Position numbers and translations under genes: made by a program
Shown: positions 17,977-26,486 of the stretch, one piece after another
Layout: every line of letters begins with the position of its first letter
How positions within the stretch are numbered: position 1 is the stretch's first letter
Origin: an uncultured Dorea sp.
GTDB lineage: Bacteria > Bacillota > Clostridia > Lachnospirales > Lachnospiraceae
DNA length: 54,732 nt
Assembly: GCA_947652615.1 (NCBI GenBank)
Contig: CANTDX010000020.1
Coordinates: forward strand, 1 to 54,732
Direction of reading: 5' to 3'
Notes under the pieces: model-generated
Database searches by the model: none
Seen by the model: the letters and a program-made list of their open reading frames with translations, nothing else
What the model was told of the DNA's origin: nothing

Positions 17977-19419
17977 TTAATGCTGCTCTAATGCGATCAG
18001 GTTCACTTTCATGATCTCAGTGATCCTGATTCCGAAGTTGTCTTCCACAACTACAACATCACCCTTGGCAATGCACTGTCCATTGACAAAGAGATCAACC
18101 TGCTCTCCTGCAAGTTTGTCCAGAACTACCAGCGATCCCTTCGTAAAATCAAGAATGTCCTTCACCAGCTTCTTCGTTCTTCCGATCTCAACCGAGATCT
18201 CAAGCGGAACACCCATGATCAATTCCATGTTCTCTTCCTGTTCGCCCTCAAGAACGATACCGTTATCCGGCTTCAAACTCGTCTGTGCAGGAGCCTGCAC
18301 ATGTATCATCTTCGGTTCCGGCGCCGCTTTCTTCTGCTCCTGTGCCTGCATCTGCATCTGCTGCATCTGCTGCATCTGCTGCATCATCTGCTGCATCATC
18401 TGCATCTGCATCATAGCCACATCCGGACTCACCGTCTGCTGCGGTACCATCGGCATCGCTGCCGCCTGCTGCGGTACTGCCGCTGCCGGAGCTGGTGTCG
18501 GCGCTGCCGCCGGAGCCGGTGTCGGCGCTGCCGGGGCCGGTGTCGGTTCCGGGGCTGGTGTCGGCGCTGCCGGAGCCGGGGCCGGTGTATCATCCATACC
18601 CGCTAACATCCGCTCGATCTCTTCCTGAGACATGGTGCCTCCCGAAGATGCCGGCGCTGCCGGGGCTGGAGCCGGTGTCGGTTCCGGGGCCGGTGTATCG
18701 TCCATACCCGCTAACATCCGTTCGATCTCCTCCTGGGACATAGTTCCCCCTGAGGACGCTGCCGGAGCCGGTTCTTCCGCCGGAGCCGGAGCCTTTGCTC
18801 CTCCGGGAACATACGGAATGATCGCCTCCGGCGGAAGGAAGCCTTCTACCAAGCCCTTCGCCAGTGCGATCGGCATTACATTGAAGAATTCGCTCTCAAG
18901 CTTATCCGCGATCTTCAACGTGAACCCAACTACCACTTTCGGCTCATCATCTACAAAATACTTCTCTATAAATTCCTGCTCATTCTCCACTTCAAAAGAA
19001 ATCGGAGTAGAGATATTCACCATTCTTCCCAGGAATTCGGACAGCGCTGTCGCAGACGCGCCCATCATCTGGTTCATGACCTCGCAGACCGCACTGATGT
19101 TGATCTCGTTCAGCTCGAAATCTTCATCAGGAATCTCCATGCCCATGACCATCTCCACGATCACCTTGATATCATGCCTCTTAAGGAGCATGACATTCTC
19201 GCCTTCTAATCCTGCAACGTAGGTAATCTCGACGCAGACTGCCGGTTCCACCCTGTCCATCTCAAATTCTTCTTTATTCACGACATTGACGATCGGAGTT
19301 GTAATATCTACCCTTGCATTCAACATCGTGGAAACTGCTGTCGCAGACGCGCCAAGGCTGATATTGAGTATCTCGCCTATAGCATCTATTTCCAGTTTAC
19401 TAAAGCAATCTGAATTCAT
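17977..19419 (-). CDS. fliY: Flagellar motor switch phosphatase FliY (CheC-like plus FliN domain)
   Basis: The 480 residues comprise a CheC-like domain (~1-205) with two E..N phosphatase helices (EILNISLGASATAVSTML and EVMNQMMGASATALSEFL), a long Pro-Ala linker (~205-385) and a C-terminal SpoA/FliN domain (~400-478). FliY is both a switch-complex part and the main CheY-P phosphatase in Firmicutes. The linker holds two near-identical blocks, SSGGTMSQEEIERMLAGMDD, whose core resembles the CheY-P-binding LSQ.EIDALL peptide normally at the N-terminus of FliM/FliY, and a Met-Gln tract. The N-terminus itself lacks that peptide. Confidence 0.95.
   Translation of the reverse strand: MNSDCFSKLEIDAIGEILNISLGASATAVSTMLNARVDITTPIVNVVNKEEFEMDRVEPAVCVEITYVAGLEGENVMLLKRHDIKVIVEMVMGMEIPDEDFELNEINISAVCEVMNQMMGASATALSEFLGRMVNISTPISFEVENEQEFIEKYFVDDEPKVVVGFTLKIADKLESEFFNVMPIALAKGLVEGFLPPEAIIPYVPGGAKAPAPAEEPAPAASSGGTMSQEEIERMLAGMDDTPAPEPTPAPAPAAPASSGGTMSQEEIERMLAGMDDTPAPAPAAPTPAPEPTPAPAAPTPAPAAAPTPAPAAAVPQQAAAMPMVPQQTVSPDVAMMQMQMMQQMMQQMQQMQQMQMQAQEQKKAAPEPKMIHVQAPAQTSLKPDNGIVLEGEQEENMELIMGVPLEISVEIGRTKKLVKDILDFTKGSLVVLDKLAGEQVDLFVNGQCIAKGDVVVVEDNFGIRITEIMKVNLIALEQH
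18584..18758 (-). repeat. Two-copy in-frame repeat in fliY encoding TMSQEEIERMLAGMDD
   Basis: Copies at about 18584-18650 and 18692-18758 differ by only a few, mostly silent, changes (for example catccgctcgat / catccgttcgat). They are separated by Pro-Ala-rich codons. Differences at third positions with protein identity suggest that the peptide is selected. Confidence 0.75.
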
Positions 19420-19458
19420 ATTAACCCTTCTCTCCTTCCGGGAACATCACCCCTGTTT

Positions 19459-19908
19459 CTATTTGCCGATATCAATCGCCCTTTGCGCCATTAACTTCAT
19501 CGCATTGAACGCCGTGATATTCGCCTCATAAGATCTCGTCGCAGACATACCGTCTACCGTCTCTTTGACAAGATCCACGTTCGGCATCATAACATAACCT
19601 TCTTCATTCGCATCCGGGTGATCTGGATTATAGACAGGCTGCAGATCTCTCTGATCCTCTATAATCTCCGTTACCCTCACACCGCCCTTAGACGCCGTGC
19701 GGTTCAGAAGGCTGTTGAATCTGCTTCGGAAAGAAGTCGTAGTTGAAGGTACCTCCTGCAATACAACCATCTTCCGGCGGTACGGGCCTTCGCCGCTTGC
19801 CGTTCTGGTCGTGTTGCTGTTTGCTATGTTCTCAGATGCTATGTCAAGACGCTGACGCTCAGCCGTCATGCCTGATGCACTGATATCAAATGAACTCAAA
19901 AAAGACAT
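19459..19908 (-). CDS. flgC: Flagellar proximal rod protein FlgC
   Basis: The 149-residue protein has the FlgC hallmarks: a flagellar rod N-terminus (FDISASGMTAERQRLDIASENIANSNTTRT), GEGPYRRKMVVLQE, and a C-terminus VDGMSATRSYEANITAFNAMKLMAQRAIDI. It forms the proximal rod with FlgB and FlgF. It sits between cheY and fliY rather than between flgB and fliE, where it is found in most Firmicutes; no second flgC is present there. Confidence 0.95.
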   Translation of the reverse strand: MSFLSSFDISASGMTAERQRLDIASENIANSNTTRTASGEGPYRRKMVVLQEVPSTTTSFRSRFNSLLNRTASKGGVRVTEIIEDQRDLQPVYNPDHPDANEEGYVMMPNVDLVKETVDGMSATRSYEANITAFNAMKLMAQRAIDIGK

Positions 19909-19923
19909 AAATTACCTCCTTAA

Positions 19924-20283
19924 TTAACCGAGGATCTTCTTAACAGTTGAAAGAACACGCTCCGGCTTAAATGGCTTAACGATAAAGTCTTTCGCGCCTG
20001 ATTTGATGGAATCCATAACCATCGTCTCCTGACCCATAGCAGAGCACATTACGATCGTCGCTCCCGGATCCATCGCTTTGATCTCTTTTAACGTCTCAAG
20101 TCCATCCTTGTTCGGCATTGTGATATCCATGAAGACAAGATCCGGCTTCTCTGCCGTATAAGCTTCCACTGCCTTCACACCGTCTTCCGCCTCAATAAGA
20201 TCCGTATACCCTGCCTGTGTCAGCGTATTCTTTAACATCATTCTCATAAACGCCGCATCGTCAACTAATAAAATCTTTGCCAT
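19924..20283 (-). CDS. cheY: Chemotaxis response regulator CheY
   Basis: A stand-alone 119-residue receiver domain with the acidic pair DD (residues 7-8), the phospho-acceptor Asp in LVFMDITMPNKDG, the Ser/Ala switch MCSA and the Lys in VKPF. It carries the CheA signal to the motor switch proteins FliM and FliY, whose genes flank it. In Firmicutes CheY-P favours counter-clockwise rotation. Confidence 0.94.
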   Translation of the reverse strand: MAKILLVDDAAFMRMMLKNTLTQAGYTDLIEAEDGVKAVEAYTAEKPDLVFMDITMPNKDGLETLKEIKAMDPGATIVMCSAMGQETMVMDSIKSGAKDFIVKPFKPERVLSTVKKILG

Positions 20284-20362
20284 CTTTCTCTACCTCACTT
20301 TGTTATTGTTTATTATCATTATAATTTATATACTCAGATAATTCCATGGATTTATCTGGTAG

Positions 20363-21430
20363 TTATACTGCCTCCGCCTCTGTCTCTGCTTCTGCACTTA
20401 TAATCTCATCGTCTCCGTCATCCTTATACTCAAGAATACGGTCTTCAATCTTGACTGCAACATTCTTGTTATGTACGCCAAGCTGACCATTGAACCACGG
20501 CTGGCCCGCAATATACAGAGAAACAAGAGAATCCTGCGGTTTGTTCAGATCGATAACGTCGCCCACATGCAGGTTGTATACATCGTCCAGATTGAGCCTT
20601 GCCACACCAAGCTGTGCGGTAACATCCATCTTGGACTCTCTAATGTTCTCCAGAATATCTTCGCGTGTATTGCGGATACCGACTCTGTCGCTCTTCTTCG
20701 CGAGATGCTTCGTCTTGTCGATGATCTCGAATACATTGCTCAAGAGTGTTCCCGGTATACAGATATTCATTGCTCCCTCAATATCCCCCATCTTGATATG
20801 GAGCATGATGATCACGACCGTCTCATCCACACTGATTCCCTGGAACATGCTCGGATTCTCCTCGATACTGTCATACTGTGCTTTCAGACTGATATAGCCG
20901 GACCACACATCATTCATGATCGAGATCGGATACTTGATGATCTTCGCATACAGCGCAAGTTCAATATCCGTATAATTATATGCCATGTCAATGGTCATAT
21001 CTGTACCCGAACCGCCAAGCATACGGTCGATCATGGATCCCATCACCAGAGGACTGATATGAATCAGCACAGGCGGATTCGTAGAACGGTCGGGCAGCTC
21101 TACGTCTACGATCGTAAGTACGTCCGACTCATTCAGCGCATTGCCGAATTCATAATACCTCTGTTCCTCAACGCCTATGACTTCTACTTCACTTGCCACA
21201 CGGAACAGCCCGTTGATCTGTGAGACCAGAATCCTGGAATAGTTGTCATAGATACTGTTGAGCATCTTTAATTTATCTTTTGTATACTTCTTAGGACTGA
21301 AGAAATCGTATTTCTTATATTCCTTCTCGGGCTTTTTCGGTTCTTCTGTCTCAGGCGCACCCCCTGAATCAGCATTTTGCATTGAATTCAGCAGCGCGTC
21401 TATCTGACTTTGCGATAATACATCTGCCAT
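20363..21430 (-). CDS. fliM: Flagellar motor switch protein FliM
   Basis: The 355-residue protein begins with the CheY-P-binding peptide VLSQSQIDALL (residues 4-14), followed by the central CheC-like domain (~45-230) with GGSGTD, and a C-terminal SpoA domain (~260-335). It links CheY-P to the FliG ring. The acidic tail (EAETEAEAV) is unusual but harmless-looking. fliL, often upstream of fliM, is absent. Confidence 0.95.
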   Translation of the reverse strand: MADVLSQSQIDALLNSMQNADSGGAPETEEPKKPEKEYKKYDFFSPKKYTKDKLKMLNSIYDNYSRILVSQINGLFRVASEVEVIGVEEQRYYEFGNALNESDVLTIVDVELPDRSTNPPVLIHISPLVMGSMIDRMLGGSGTDMTIDMAYNYTDIELALYAKIIKYPISIMNDVWSGYISLKAQYDSIEENPSMFQGISVDETVVIIMLHIKMGDIEGAMNICIPGTLLSNVFEIIDKTKHLAKKSDRVGIRNTREDILENIRESKMDVTAQLGVARLNLDDVYNLHVGDVIDLNKPQDSLVSLYIAGQPWFNGQLGVHNKNVAVKIEDRILEYKDDGDDEIISAEAETEAEAV

Positions 21431-21455
21431 CCTAAACTCCCACTTTCCTTTATAA

Positions 21456-22199
21456 TTATCTGTTCATTTCCTGATAATACTCTTCCAGACTATGTTCAAC
21501 AGCATCGGATTTCGTGATCAGCAGCTCAACACGGCGGTTCTTCGCACGGTTCTCCGGTGTATCGAACGGAGCGATCGGTCGGAACTGTCCATAACCGACT
21601 GCCACGATCTTATCTCCGGAAACTTCTGTCCGCTGCTGAATAAACGCTGCTACACGCGCCGCTCTCTCTGCCGACAGAACTCTGTCGTTCACCGGATTGT
21701 TCGGAACATTCGGATCAGCCTGTGCCGTATGTCCAAGGACCTGAACTTCCTTCACAGCATCCTTCACACCGGACATAATGGAAGCAAACTGTGCCAGGAT
21801 CGCTGTCCCCTCATCCTTGATAATAGAACTGTCTCCATCGAAGAATACGTTATCCTGGAATGTGATAAACGTATATCCATCCCCTTTAAACAACTCAACC
21901 TCTCCGTCCAGATTCGCAGCTTCTATCGCTTCCTTCAGACTCTCAAACAAATCGTCGAACTCGTCTACATCAACGCCTCCCGGGACCTCGTCGTTGGCGT
22001 CTATCTCCATATTCTCCGCGATCTGTGATACCTCCTTCGCATCCGGGTTAAAGCTCTTAACAACCTGAATCCATTTCGCCTGATCCAGCGTCGAGATCGA
22101 ATATAATAATACAAAGAAACAGAGCAGCAGAGTTACCAGGTCACCATATGTATCCATCCAATTGGCGCCGCCGCCAGACGGCTTATTCCTCTTCTTCAT
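21456..22199 (-). CDS. motB: Flagellar motor stator protein MotB
   Basis: The 247 residues have a short cytoplasmic start (MKKRNKPSGGGANWMDT), one membrane helix with the ion-carrying Asp in YGDLVTLLLCFFVLLYS (~20-37) and a peptidoglycan-binding OmpA-like domain (~120-235; VLGHTAQAD...LSAERAARVAAFI). It anchors the stator to the wall. It starts 12 bp after motA. Confidence 0.95.
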   Translation of the reverse strand: MKKRNKPSGGGANWMDTYGDLVTLLLCFFVLLYSISTLDQAKWIQVVKSFNPDAKEVSQIAENMEIDANDEVPGGVDVDEFDDLFESLKEAIEAANLDGEVELFKGDGYTFITFQDNVFFDGDSSIIKDEGTAILAQFASIMSGVKDAVKEVQVLGHTAQADPNVPNNPVNDRVLSAERAARVAAFIQQRTEVSGDKIVAVGYGQFRPIAPFDTPENRAKNRRVELLITKSDAVEHSLEEYYQEMNR

Positions 22200-22211
22200 A
22201 TCTGCCTCCTG

Positions 22212-23027
22212 CTATTCTTCGCTTGCGCTGCCCTTGCTTGACCCCTCAGAATCCAGAAGCTTCTGACGCTCTTTCTGGCTTACGAATGTAACAAGCTTCT
22301 CTCTTAAGAACTTCGGATTATCTCCTGCCTGGATCGCCAGGATACCTTCTATCATGATCTGCTTATACAGAAGCTCTTCGTCATTCCTTACCTTAAGCTT
22401 CGCAGCAATCGGAGCAAAAATCAAATGAGCAAGTACACATCCGTAAAATGTTGTGATCAGCGCAGTCGCCATCGCAGGACCGATATCACCCGCGCCGCCT
22501 TCGCCTTCCAGGTTCATACCCTTCAGCATGTTAACCAAACCAACCAGAGTACCGATCATACCGAATGCAGGCGCCTTCGCCTCCATCAACTGATAGATAC
22601 CGATACAGTCCTCATGCCTCGTCAGCATGGCGTCCACATCACTCTCTAAGAGGTTACGCACTTCTTCCGGCTCCGTCGCGTCCACGATCAGCATGATACC
22701 CTGCTTGAAGAACATATCGTCTATCTCATTGGCCTTCTCTTCCAATGCCAGAAGACCGTTCTGTCTGGCAAGCTGCGCCATCTCCACCAGCGTGTCTATG
22801 AGAGCGCCGATGTTATACTTCTTGCCCTGATACAAAATCTTCGTATGCTTAAGGAGAGTCTTAAGCCTCCCGAACGGATAGCTTGCGATTGCCGCGGCAA
22901 CCGTACCGCCAAGAACGATCGCGATACTGGGTCCATCCCAGAAGTTACCAAGTTTTGCCGGACTGATACCTACGAATACGATCAGTACCGTTCCGATGAT
23001 CACACCTAAAATACTTGTTATATCCAC
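22212..23027 (-). CDS. motA: Flagellar motor stator protein MotA
   Basis: The 271-residue protein has four membrane helices (two N-terminal; two at ~150-205 with APAFGMIGTLVGLVNMLKGM) and a cytoplasmic loop (~50-145) that contacts FliG. It starts with GTG at 23027. MotA5MotB2 units power rotation; whether H+ or Na+ is used cannot be decided from this sequence alone. Confidence 0.95.
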   Translation of the reverse strand: MDITSILGVIIGTVLIVFVGISPAKLGNFWDGPSIAIVLGGTVAAAIASYPFGRLKTLLKHTKILYQGKKYNIGALIDTLVEMAQLARQNGLLALEEKANEIDDMFFKQGIMLIVDATEPEEVRNLLESDVDAMLTRHEDCIGIYQLMEAKAPAFGMIGTLVGLVNMLKGMNLEGEGGAGDIGPAMATALITTFYGCVLAHLIFAPIAAKLKVRNDEELLYKQIMIEGILAIQAGDNPKFLREKLVTFVSQKERQKLLDSEGSSKGSASEE

Positions 23028-23050
23028 GTTATCTTCACCGCCTTATTAAT

Positions 23051-23257
23051 TTATCTATCTGAATGGTCAAAATGGTAACCGTGTACTTTACCATTGTACT
23101 CAATTGTTTTCGCTATTATCTCTTCTGCATCTTCTTTCACTATATAAAATTTGCCGTTTGTCATAAGAATCTTCGACTCCGGAATCAGCTCAACGGATTC
23201 TATTTGAGCACAGTTCAGTACAATCTTAGTGTTGTTGAGTTTGGTTAGCATTATCAT
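23051..23257 (-). CDS. flbD: FlbD-family flagellar protein
   Basis: The 68-residue protein matches the small FlbD family of Firmicutes and spirochetes (MLTKLNNTKIVLNCAQIESVE, TNGKFYIVKEDAEEI). It normally follows flgE directly and precedes motA; its function is not known. AGAGGA lies 8 bases before the ATG. Here a 670-bp non-coding insert separates it from flgE. Confidence 0.9.
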   Translation of the reverse strand: MIMLTKLNNTKIVLNCAQIESVELIPESKILMTNGKFYIVKEDAEEIIAKTIEYNGKVHGYHFDHSDR

Positions 23258-23929
23258 ATCATAATTCCTCTAAAAAATATACCCCTGATGTGCTACTCAT
23301 GATAGGTGGTGCCTGGATGGGTAGCCGTTGGTTGGTTTGCTGGTGGGGTGGACGCGGTTCTGAGGAAACGGCTGTCTCACGCAGACTGGGGCAACACTTC
23401 GGTGAACTAACTGCATAACTGCGGCTAAGTCTCTCAGGAATGCCTTCGAGCCTAAGTCTCCGTAAGCAGTGGATTTCACCTTCGTTAAAAGCGCCCCTTG
23501 AATGTCTGCTAAGGAACTGGCGTGAAATTATCTGTGCAGATTGCGCCGGATATTTTTCTGAGTGTACGAGTTAAAAAACGTAGGCGTAGCGGGCTACGCT
23601 GAGGCTTTTTGACTCGTGCAATCAGGAAAATAGCCAAGTCAAGATGTACAGATAATTTCACGACAGTTCCGCCAAGGCAGCCGTCTCCTCAGAACTGCTG
23701 TTCTCTGGCAAAATCTTAAGTAATGTACGGAGCAGGCGCGGGGATGTGATCGCAGCACATCTTGCCCGCTGCCCGCACCCGTATCGGCGCTTTTGCGGCT
23801 GTGGAGCGTTGTTGGATGATTCTGTCTGTCCTGTGGCTGTGGTTGGCGCTCTTCTGCCTGTGAAGGTGAGTGTTCACTTTATAATTAAGTTCGTAACTTT
23901 TGTGTTTCTTCTATATTAGTTTGCTAGGA
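23258..23929. other. Gene-free insert of nested inverted repeats between flgE and flbD
   Basis: No credible gene is seen in these 672 bases. Three nested arms are visible: GTTCTGAGGAAACGGCTG (23357-23374) with 23678-23695 (17/18); a 26-base arm at 23513-23538 with 23645-23670 (24/26; core GTGAAATTATCTGT); and a ~32-base arm at 23559-23590 with 23594-23625 capped by GCGTAGC-GG-GCTACGC. A crossing pair, AAAAGCGCC (~23488) and GGCGCTTTT (23786-23794), could make a pseudoknot. It may be a structured RNA inside the operon transcript or a palindromic mobile element. Neighbouring Firmicutes operons have flgE and flbD nearly adjacent, so insertion is likely. Confidence 0.65.
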
Positions 23930-25273
23930 TTATCGCTTCATGTTTACTAACTCTTGGAGCATCTCGTCTGTTACGGTGATGATCTTGGAGTTTGCCTGGA
24001 ATCCTCTCTGGGTTGTGATCATGTTGGAGAATTCGTTTGCAAGGTCTACGTTCGCCATCTCGAGCCATCCGCTCTTAATCTTTCCGGCCGGGCCGCCGTT
24101 TGGTTTGATTGCTTCTGTCTCTCCGGCATTCGCACCAACGGTGTAGTAATATCCGCTTGCTTTCTCCAGACCGTTTGGATTCTCTACCGTACAAAGTGCA
24201 AGCTGTCCGATTGGAATAGCACGGTTCTGATTGTCTGTTCCCATGATCGTTCCGTCTTCATCGATTCTCCAGCTTTGGATGTCGTAACGCTGTCCTGTAT
24301 CCGGGTCGATTGGGATACGGATAGTAGAGAGCGTGTCTGGGTATACTGCCGCGGTGCCTGCTTCTCGGTCATTTCCTGGGTTTGTTTGCGTTGTTGTAAA
24401 TCCACCACCAGCTGGGGTGGTCCAACTAGGTCCTGTTTCCGGACCTGTTGTCTTTTTAGTAATAGTTAAATCAACAGTTCCAGGTATTTTATCATTAGGA
24501 GGCTGTTGAGTTGTATCAGTTCTTGGATCTTGATACCTATTTAAAGCAATATTATATTGACTAAAATTCCAATCTGGGTTCGTTCCTGCTTGAACATCTT
24601 GCGCTTTCCCAGACACAGCTGTAAGCCAATCTTGTACCTGGTCTTTGAAATCTGCTTGTTTTGTATTAATCGTAATACCACCTATTGTGACATCATAAGA
24701 AGTTATTTTATTTTGATCATTAAGATCTTCTCTTTTTTCTGTAATATTCACCTGTGCATCTTCTACGGTGTACTCTGCCGCCGTTGCCGGTTTCTCAGGG
24801 ATACCTGTTCCTTCCTGCACTGCATAACCATATACATAACTTCCCATATCATCTACCAGATAACCATTGTTATCCACACTGAAGATTCCTACCCTTGACA
24901 AGAATAATCCCGATCCCTCTACATTCGTAAAGGAACCGTTTACCATGTTTCCCACAAGGAAGAATCCTGTTCCGTCAATCATACAGTCCATAGTCCTTGA
25001 AGACGGCGACGGTGCCCCTGTAGTGTATACGTTGGAGATAGATGATACGGTGGAACCATAACCTACCTGAGAAGCGTTATGTCCTCCGGCCGCTCCGGCT
25101 ATGATACTTCCTCCGGTACTGTTGATAGAATTCGTATACATTGCGTCTTTGAAGTTGTAACTGTAGGATTTGAATCCCCAGGTATTTACATTGGCAATAT
25201 TATTACCGATTACGTCCAGCTTTGATTGATGCGATTTGAGTCCTGCGACTCCAGCTACCATTGATCTGACCAT
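23930..25273 (-). CDS. flgE: Flagellar hook protein FlgE
   Basis: The 447 residues have the hook-protein N-terminus (MVRSMVAGVAGLKSHQSKLDVIGNNIANVNTWGFKS), the central MIDGTGFF motif and the C-terminal ANVDLANEFSNMITTQRGFQANSKIITVTDEMLQELVN. FlgE polymerises into the hook, its length set by FliK and its assembly capped by FlgD. The exposed central domain (codons ~170-285; 24420-24760) is visibly AT-richer and uses different codons than the flanks, fitting a surface-exposed, fast-changing or exchanged segment. AGGAAG precedes the ATG. Confidence 0.95.
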   Translation of the reverse strand: MVRSMVAGVAGLKSHQSKLDVIGNNIANVNTWGFKSYSYNFKDAMYTNSINSTGGSIIAGAAGGHNASQVGYGSTVSSISNVYTTGAPSPSSRTMDCMIDGTGFFLVGNMVNGSFTNVEGSGLFLSRVGIFSVDNNGYLVDDMGSYVYGYAVQEGTGIPEKPATAAEYTVEDAQVNITEKREDLNDQNKITSYDVTIGGITINTKQADFKDQVQDWLTAVSGKAQDVQAGTNPDWNFSQYNIALNRYQDPRTDTTQQPPNDKIPGTVDLTITKKTTGPETGPSWTTPAGGGFTTTQTNPGNDREAGTAAVYPDTLSTIRIPIDPDTGQRYDIQSWRIDEDGTIMGTDNQNRAIPIGQLALCTVENPNGLEKASGYYYTVGANAGETEAIKPNGGPAGKIKSGWLEMANVDLANEFSNMITTQRGFQANSKIITVTDEMLQELVNMKR

Positions 25274-25310
25274 TTTTCATACTTCCTTTCTATTATACCG
25301 CTGTCGGGGA

Positions 25311-25333
25311 GGGCTTGCGAGTCGCGCAAGCCC
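25311..25333 (-). other. Intercistronic hairpin between the TIGR02530-type gene and flgE
   Basis: GGGCTTGCG (25311-25319) pairs perfectly with CGCAAGCCC (25325-25333) around a 5-base loop. No T-tract follows on the minus strand, so it is probably not a terminator; it may protect mRNA ends or tune flgE level. A TATAAT lies downstream of it, but without a convincing -35. Confidence 0.6.
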
Positions 25334-25357
25334 TTAAGCCTCCTCTAATGGTCCGGC

Positions 25358-25780
25358 TTACATTATGACAGCACTGTCTATATTAGTAAATATGTTCTCT
25401 TTCATCTCGGTTCCGGACATGGTTGTTACCACCACGTTGTGAGGGACGTTGACGATAAATGCACCGCTCTCGCCTATGATGACTACGTCTCTGGCGCCTT
25501 TGGATCTGGCTTTCTGAACTGCCTGATTAAGGTCGTTAAGAAGATTGTCGGTCATCTCGATTCCGCGTTCCTGCACTCTTTGAACCGCATGTTTTGAAAA
25601 ATGTACTGATTGGGATCTCTCTGCTTCCTGCTGCAAGAGATCGGCAAACTGTATATTTGGATTTTTATTTGCCGGGGTATCGATTCCCTTCTGACCCGCT
25701 GGGCGTGCCTGCAACTGTGTTGCCGATGCATGCTGCAGCTTAAGAGCTCCGGCATTCGTAAGCTTATTCAATTCACTCAT
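25358..25780 (-). CDS. Flagellar operon protein of the TIGR02530 type
   Basis: The 140-residue protein has a variable N-terminus and a conserved C-terminal half (HFSKHAVQRVQERGIEMTD...KARSKGARDVVIIGESGAFIVNVPHNVVVTTM) as in the TIGR02530 family, always found between flgD and flgE in Firmicutes. It has no signal peptide. The role is unknown, with a cytoplasmic part in hook building suggested by context. Confidence 0.88.
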   Translation of the reverse strand: MSELNKLTNAGALKLQHASATQLQARPAGQKGIDTPANKNPNIQFADLLQQEAERSQSVHFSKHAVQRVQERGIEMTDNLLNDLNQAVQKARSKGARDVVIIGESGAFIVNVPHNVVVTTMSGTEMKENIFTNIDSAVIM

Positions 25781-25818
25781 TTTGCACCGCCTTTATCTCT
25801 CTTGATCCCCTATACTAT

Positions 25819-26421
25819 CTACGCACTGGCATTCTTGTCAGTGTCAGTCCCCTCTGTCTTATTGTCTGTATCCGTCTTATCGTTGTCTGTCTTGTCAGTG
25901 TCCGTCTTGTCTCCGTCTTCCTTCTTCGGAACGTCTCCCACAGCCATGATCTGTGACAGCTCGTATTTCTTGCCGTTCACATATACGGAGGTTGCTCCTG
26001 TAAGGTCTACCCCTGTTACAACGCCCTTAATCTCTTCTACGATCACGTCTTTCTCTGACCCGTCTGCCTGTTTCTGCTTCTCAGTAATCGCTATGGTTAC
26101 CTCTTTGCCTAAGAGCCCTGTTGAGTATCCTGTCAAGGTTACCTGTGACAGGTTGTTGGTTACGGTTGCGATACTCGCGATAGCCTCTGACAACTGAGTC
26201 ATAGCGCTCATAGAGCCCATCTGTGTCATCTGGCTCATCATCTCGCTGTTGCTCATAGGATTCGACATATCCTGGTACTTAAGCTGCGCCGCCAGGAGCT
26301 GCCAGAAATCATCCATCGTCATATCGCTGTTGTTCGCTACCGCCGTCGTCTGTGTCGCTTTTGTAGCGTCATAGATATATTTGGCCGCATCACTGCTGAC
26401 ATTTGGTGTACTAACTGCCAT
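25819..26421 (-). CDS. flgD: Flagellar hook assembly scaffold protein FlgD
   Basis: The 200-residue protein has the FlgD N-terminal block (DDFWQLLAAQLKYQDMSNPMSNSEMMSQMTQMGSMSAMTQL) and a middle domain with GKEVTIAI. FlgD caps the growing hook and lets FlgE subunits fold. The C-terminal ~30 residues are a simple Asp-Lys-Thr repeat (DKTDTDKTDNDKTDTDN), encoded by repetitive DNA likely to vary in length. Confidence 0.93.
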   Translation of the reverse strand: MAVSTPNVSSDAAKYIYDATKATQTTAVANNSDMTMDDFWQLLAAQLKYQDMSNPMSNSEMMSQMTQMGSMSAMTQLSEAIASIATVTNNLSQVTLTGYSTGLLGKEVTIAITEKQKQADGSEKDVIVEEIKGVVTGVDLTGATSVYVNGKKYELSQIMAVGDVPKKEDGDKTDTDKTDNDKTDTDNKTEGTDTDKNASA

Positions 26422-26486
26422 AATTCTATCCTTTCTATTATTATATTGTATTGATTACTTGCTCCGTTTCCCGGACTTCTGGTCTT

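Noticed and set aside
18301..18628. Long plus-strand frames rich in His/Leu/Cys/Gly opposite fliY
   Set aside because: They are produced by the Met-Gln and Pro-Ala repeats of fliY read on the other strand.
23297..23479. 60-residue minus-strand frame in the flgE-flbD insert
   Set aside because: It overlaps the inverted-repeat arms, has no ribosome binding site and resembles no protein I know.
25270..25300. Internal promoter before flgE
   Set aside because: TATAAT is present on the minus strand but no acceptable -35 box at 16-18 bases; left only as a remark.
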